A stretch of 64,000 nt of DNA from Acetomicrobium thermoterrenum DSM 13490 (GTDB lineage Bacteria > Synergistota > Synergistia > Synergistales > Acetomicrobiaceae): assembly GCF_900107215.1 (NCBI RefSeq), contig NZ_FNPD01000002.1, positions 1-64,000 on the forward strand, given 5' to 3'. Every line of letters starts with the position of its first letter. Position 1 is the stretch's first letter. Under the pieces are notes generated by a model, which saw only the letters and a program-made list of their open reading frames with translations, did not search any database and was not told where the DNA came from. The translations under genes were made by a program, and so were the position numbers. Of the stretch, positions 60,984-64,000 are shown one piece after another.

Positions 60984-62246
60984 CTAGTTTGAAAGCACGG
61001 GAACTGTCAGGCTGCCGTAAGGCATTAATATATAGCTTGGTTGATCGTATTTGTCTTCGACATATTTTATAGCTTCATCGACTGAGCCCATTTTACGCAT
61101 AAACAACCCCTTTGTCTCCTCTTCGGATAGGGAAGAAATCAAAATAATTTCCTTATCGTTTGCCACCTTGCAAATTCCGTAGGCCTTATGACCGCCCATG
61201 GCAAAGTTTTTCTTTATCCGCTCTACAACATCGCTCGGTTTTTCGGCTTCACGCATCCACTCCTCGAAGGTCCGTTCTCCGTAACCCTGAGAGCATTCAG
61301 CAACCAAGATAATGGTTCCACCTGTCTTCGTCGCTTTATCAGCATGGTCAAGAGCCTTCTGTGCTTGATAGACATTAATGTCCCTCGGGTAACCGCCTGC
61401 ACTGGCTATGGCGACGTCTGCCTTTCTTGCTATGGGAACCTCATACATCCCCGACGAGACCGAGACACCCTCATACCAGGCATCTTCCAAATCTCCCGCA
61501 ACGATCTTGACTATCTCCTTTTTGCTGTTTGTAACTACGTTTAGAATAAAATCCACGCCAACGAGCCTAGCTGCCTCGATCATCTCAAGGCTTACGGGGT
61601 TTTGCCTTATCGACGGAAGGTCGTCCATGAGATAGACCATGCGAGAGTGATTCTTTTCTATCGATTCTCTCCCTGCTACTCCGGGCAAAATGCTTTTCCT
61701 GCCGCCTGAGAAACCCGCGAAATAATGAGGCATTATTACGCCTAAAGTTATAAGAAAGTCGGCCTCCACAACCAACCTGTTAATTTTGAGACTCAATCCT
61801 GTAGAAAGATTGCCCATTTCTACAAGTGCGGAATCATCGTCTGCGCAATGTGACACGAATCGATACTTATTCACCAGGTCTTTGCCATAGACCTCTAAAT
61901 CCTGTTCGCGAGTATGGGGATCATGAATTCCAGTAGCCGTGAGAAAGGTGATCTGGTCATCCCTCAACCCGCAGTCATGCATGACCTCAAGCAGAGGGGG
62001 TAGCAGACTTTCGTAGGGCGTAGGCCGGGTAATATCGTTGACTACGATAACCACATTTTTCGGCTTCTTGGCTGAGACCAGGTCGGCCAAAGGACGGGTC
62101 CCAACTGGGTTTTTTAAAGCCTCTTTTACGGTATTTAACGGATCTGATATGCCGGGCCTCTCATTGGGCTCTAACGTTTTGATTATCCTGTTTTGATCGA
62201 CATCAAAAGCAATTTCCGATTTACCATATTTCATCTGCATCAACAT
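60984..62246 (-). CDS. LarA-family nickel-pincer-type racemase/epimerase
   Basis: 420 residues, DUF2088 family. Marks: VVIVVNDITRPTPYESLLPP, TATGIHDPHTREQDLEVYG, and MPHYFAGFSGGRKSILPG, where the Lys is the one modified by the NPN cofactor in lactate racemase. LarA homologues act on different 2-hydroxy acids; the substrate here is not known. The Lar B, C and E cofactor genes are not in the window. The gene lies between malic enzyme and TTT transporter genes, so the transported hydroxy acid could be its substrate. Confidence 0.87.
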   Translation of the reverse strand: MLMQMKYGKSEIAFDVDQNRIIKTLEPNERPGISDPLNTVKEALKNPVGTRPLADLVSAKKPKNVVIVVNDITRPTPYESLLPPLLEVMHDCGLRDDQITFLTATGIHDPHTREQDLEVYGKDLVNKYRFVSHCADDDSALVEMGNLSTGLSLKINRLVVEADFLITLGVIMPHYFAGFSGGRKSILPGVAGRESIEKNHSRMVYLMDDLPSIRQNPVSLEMIEAARLVGVDFILNVVTNSKKEIVKIVAGDLEDAWYEGVSVSSGMYEVPIARKADVAIASAGGYPRDINVYQAQKALDHADKATKTGGTIILVAECSQGYGERTFEEWMREAEKPSDVVERIKKNFAMGGHKAYGICKVANDKEIILISSLSEEETKGLFMRKMGSVDEAIKYVEDKYDQPSYILMPYGSLTVPVLSN

Positions 62247-62263
62247 ATAGGATCACCTCTTAT

Positions 62264-62704
62264 TTAAAAAAGAAAGCCTTCGGGGAAGAAAATATATAAG
62301 TACTTGGTAAAGACGTAATATATTACGAATACGCTCCCAATGGCCACTGCCAGAGATATGGCTGAAATTTTTAAATTGCGCTCACTGCTGAGAAACCACT
62401 GAATTGCCCACATGGACACAACGCTGGCGACAAAAAATCCGACGTAACTTGCGGAAAGAACCCACAGGAACGACCATATCATCGTAGCAGCCATGTATTT
62501 ATTTATATCTTTTAAAAAAGGTTTCACGTATTGAGGCTTTACTTTTGCTTTGACGATCATCACTACACCTAAAAATGCCAATAAAGCAATGATGACCTTT
62601 GGAAACATTAACCCAAACTTCGTAAAGTCTCCCATCTGAAGCCAAAACATACCGGCAAAAGCAAGCATGATCAATCCACCGTATAAATCGGAATTTAACA
62701 TCAT
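62264..62704 (-). CDS. TctB-family small subunit of a TTT transporter
   Basis: 146 residues from ATG 62704, which overlaps the tctA stop as ATGA. Four hydrophobic stretches (LYGGLIMLAFAGMFWLQMGD, VIIALLAFLGVVMIV, MIWSFLWVLSASYVGFFVAS, ISLAVAIGSVFVIYYVFTKY) match the TctB plan. GAAGGAGGG precedes the start. The frame is open upstream to 62812 but inside tctA. No periplasmic TctC gene is seen in the window. Confidence 0.85.
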   Translation of the reverse strand: MMLNSDLYGGLIMLAFAGMFWLQMGDFTKFGLMFPKVIIALLAFLGVVMIVKAKVKPQYVKPFLKDINKYMAATMIWSFLWVLSASYVGFFVASVVSMWAIQWFLSSERNLKISAISLAVAIGSVFVIYYVFTKYLYIFFPEGFLF

Positions 62705-64000
62705 AAGGCAGCCCTCCTTCTCCTGCGAGCTGCATAAATCGGCCACAGAGCCGAAATTACGGATATTACTATCAAAACTATGGATATTGGCCTTGTAAAA
62801 AATACGAGCCACGGTGATCCCGGGAACATACTGTTTCCCATTAAAAAACCCTGAACCAACCCCTTCTCGGCTATTGGCCCCAACACCAACCCCAATACCA
62901 CTGGCCCGGGGCTAAATCCTAAATTAGAAAGGACATACCCTAGATATCCGCTGGCAAGCATGAAAATGACGTCCATATAGTTATTTCTCACTGCATAGGA
63001 ACCAACAATAGTAAGAAGGAGTATTGCCGGAACCAGCACCCTTATGGGCAACCGCATTATAATCTGATAGAACAAAACGCCGGCAAACATGCCTATTAAT
63101 ACTGTCAAAGCCATAGCAACGAAAAAGGACATCATAAATGTATATGTAATTTCAGCATGTTTAGTAAAAAGCTCCGGCCCGGGATTTAACCCTTGAATCA
63201 TCAGAGCCCCATAAACAACTGCTGCTACAGGAGATCCGGGAACTCCAAGCGTGAGAAGGGGCACGAAAGAGCCCATAATAGTAGCCTTATCGGCAGACTC
63301 GGTGGCAACTATTCCCTGGGGATTGCCCTTACCAAAACTCTCAGGATCTTTGGACGCCCTTTTTGTCTCGTTATAGGCGATTAAATTAGCTATATTGCCA
63401 CCTGCTCCAGGTAAAATTCCCACGAATAAGCCAATTATTGAAGAACGCACTAAATTAATCGCGTCTGCAAAGGCATTTTTAAACCCCTTATAGATCACTT
63501 CCCTGTATCCGCCGCCCACATGACCTATATTGGTGCTTTTCAAATAAGAACCGACAGGATCCTTTGCCATCTTGAATACCTCAGGTATGCAGAAGAAACC
63601 TATCAACACGGAAATGAGTTCCACTCCCCCTTGGAATGAAGCTATTCCGAAGGTAAACCTAACGTCTCCGCCAACGGGAGCGATGCCGATGGTGCTTATG
63701 AGCAGTCCAAGCACTCCTCCTGCGATGCCCTTCAGCAAAGAATCACCGGAAAGTCCGGCAATTATAGTTAAACCGAAAATGCTAACCCAAAAATATTCCG
63801 GCGGGCCAAACTTCAACGCAATTTTAGCTAAAGGCAGGGAAAAAGCGATCAACCCTATCGTCCCGATAAAGCCTCCCACAAGGGAAGCGAAGGCAATAGT
63901 AAACAAGGCTTCCTGCGCTCTTCCCTGCAATGTCATAGGGTAACCGTCAAAACACGTGGCAATGGATGAAGGTGTCCCCGGCGTATTTATCAAAATTGCC
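62701..64000 (-). CDS. TctA-family large subunit of a TTT transporter, 5' end outside window
   Basis: At least 433 residues are visible. The first visible motif AILINTPGTPSSIATCFDGY with PMTLQGRAQEALFTIAFASL is the known internal signature of TctA, which is preceded by about 70 residues lying beyond position 64000. Further marks: ILPGAGGNIANLIAYNETKR, GIVATESADKATIMGSFVPL and TLGVPGSPVAAVVYGALMIQ. It imports an organic acid with sodium or protons together with TctB and a binding protein. Confidence 0.93.
   Translation of the reverse strand, partial: AILINTPGTPSSIATCFDGYPMTLQGRAQEALFTIAFASLVGGFIGTIGLIAFSLPLAKIALKFGPPEYFWVSIFGLTIIAGLSGDSLLKGIAGGVLGLLISTIGIAPVGGDVRFTFGIASFQGGVELISVLIGFFCIPEVFKMAKDPVGSYLKSTNIGHVGGGYREVIYKGFKNAFADAINLVRSSIIGLFVGILPGAGGNIANLIAYNETKRASKDPESFGKGNPQGIVATESADKATIMGSFVPLLTLGVPGSPVAAVVYGALMIQGLNPGPELFTKHAEITYTFMMSFFVAMALTVLIGMFAGVLFYQIIMRLPIRVLVPAILLLTIVGSYAVRNNYMDVIFMLASGYLGYVLSNLGFSPGPVVLGLVLGPIAEKGLVQGFLMGNSMFPGSPWLVFFTRPISIVLIVISVISALWPIYAARRRRRAAL

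Overview
The window looks like a chromosomal segment of an anaerobic, amino-acid- and purine-using bacterium with an outer membrane, most likely a member of the Synergistota (an Acetomicrobium/Anaerobaculum-like organism). This is inferred from gene content: TRAP and TTT organic-acid transporters, a sodium:alanine symporter, ATP-type PEP carboxykinase, several molybdenum hydroxylases and knotted-carbamoyltransferase/YgeY genes, together with a T-box RNA and an outer-membrane barrel. No rRNA or tRNA gene was seen to fix the taxonomy.

Layout. (1) 1-7615, plus strand: a surface-fibre-like locus. Three paralogous small secreted proteins and a fourth subunit-like protein are followed by a PapD-like chaperone and a 959-residue outer-membrane barrel with Ig-like ends. 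Remnants of an ISLre2-type transposase and near-consensus promoters sit in a ~460-bp repeat ahead of the first two subunits, and the first subunit is frameshifted in an A7 tract. (2) 7645-12020: a MazEF-type toxin-antitoxin pair, a SIMPL-domain protein, rlmN with a terminator, and pckA. (3) 12140-14750: a decay zone with a broken TauE gene, a broken secreted-protein gene, one intact unknown gene, and a degenerate IS3-family element that cuts off the gene after it. (4) 14850-24387, plus strand: a compact de novo purine operon, purC-S fusion, Q, L, F, M, N, H, D. (5) 24394-47556, minus strand: a long catabolic operon read toward the purine operon. It holds an M20 hydrolase, a threonine-synthase-like enzyme, a fold-type II PLP enzyme, YgeY, a YgeW-like carbamoyltransferase, a PreA-like flavoprotein, three molybdenum hydroxylase systems, SsnA, two purine permeases and a guanine-deaminase-like protein. 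(6) 47598-52706: a LysR regulator sharing a divergent promoter with that operon, a DctPQM TRAP transporter, and a solitary purE. (7) 52730-64000: glyA, deoC, an AGCS symporter, a radical SAM protein, argG behind a T-box leader, a malic enzyme, a LarA-like racemase and a TTT transporter cut by the window end.

How the parts fit. The segment ssnA - FAD subunit - xdhD (here split into two genes) - xanthine permease - deaminase - purine permease follows the order of the Escherichia coli ssnA-ygfM-xdhD-xanQ-guaD-ghxQ region, and YgeW and YgeY homologues lie upstream. The likely job is uptake of purines, their deamination and hydroxylation, and carbamoyl-dependent breakdown. The usual YgeX, hydantoinase and carbamate kinase genes are absent. 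A 491-residue PLP enzyme, a threonine-synthase-like enzyme and a second M20 hydrolase stand in their place, so the route may be a variant one. The convergent purine synthesis operon, with purE and glyA nearby, puts synthesis and breakdown of purines side by side. The surface-fibre locus and the variant purine-breakdown operon are the two most promising systems to examine.
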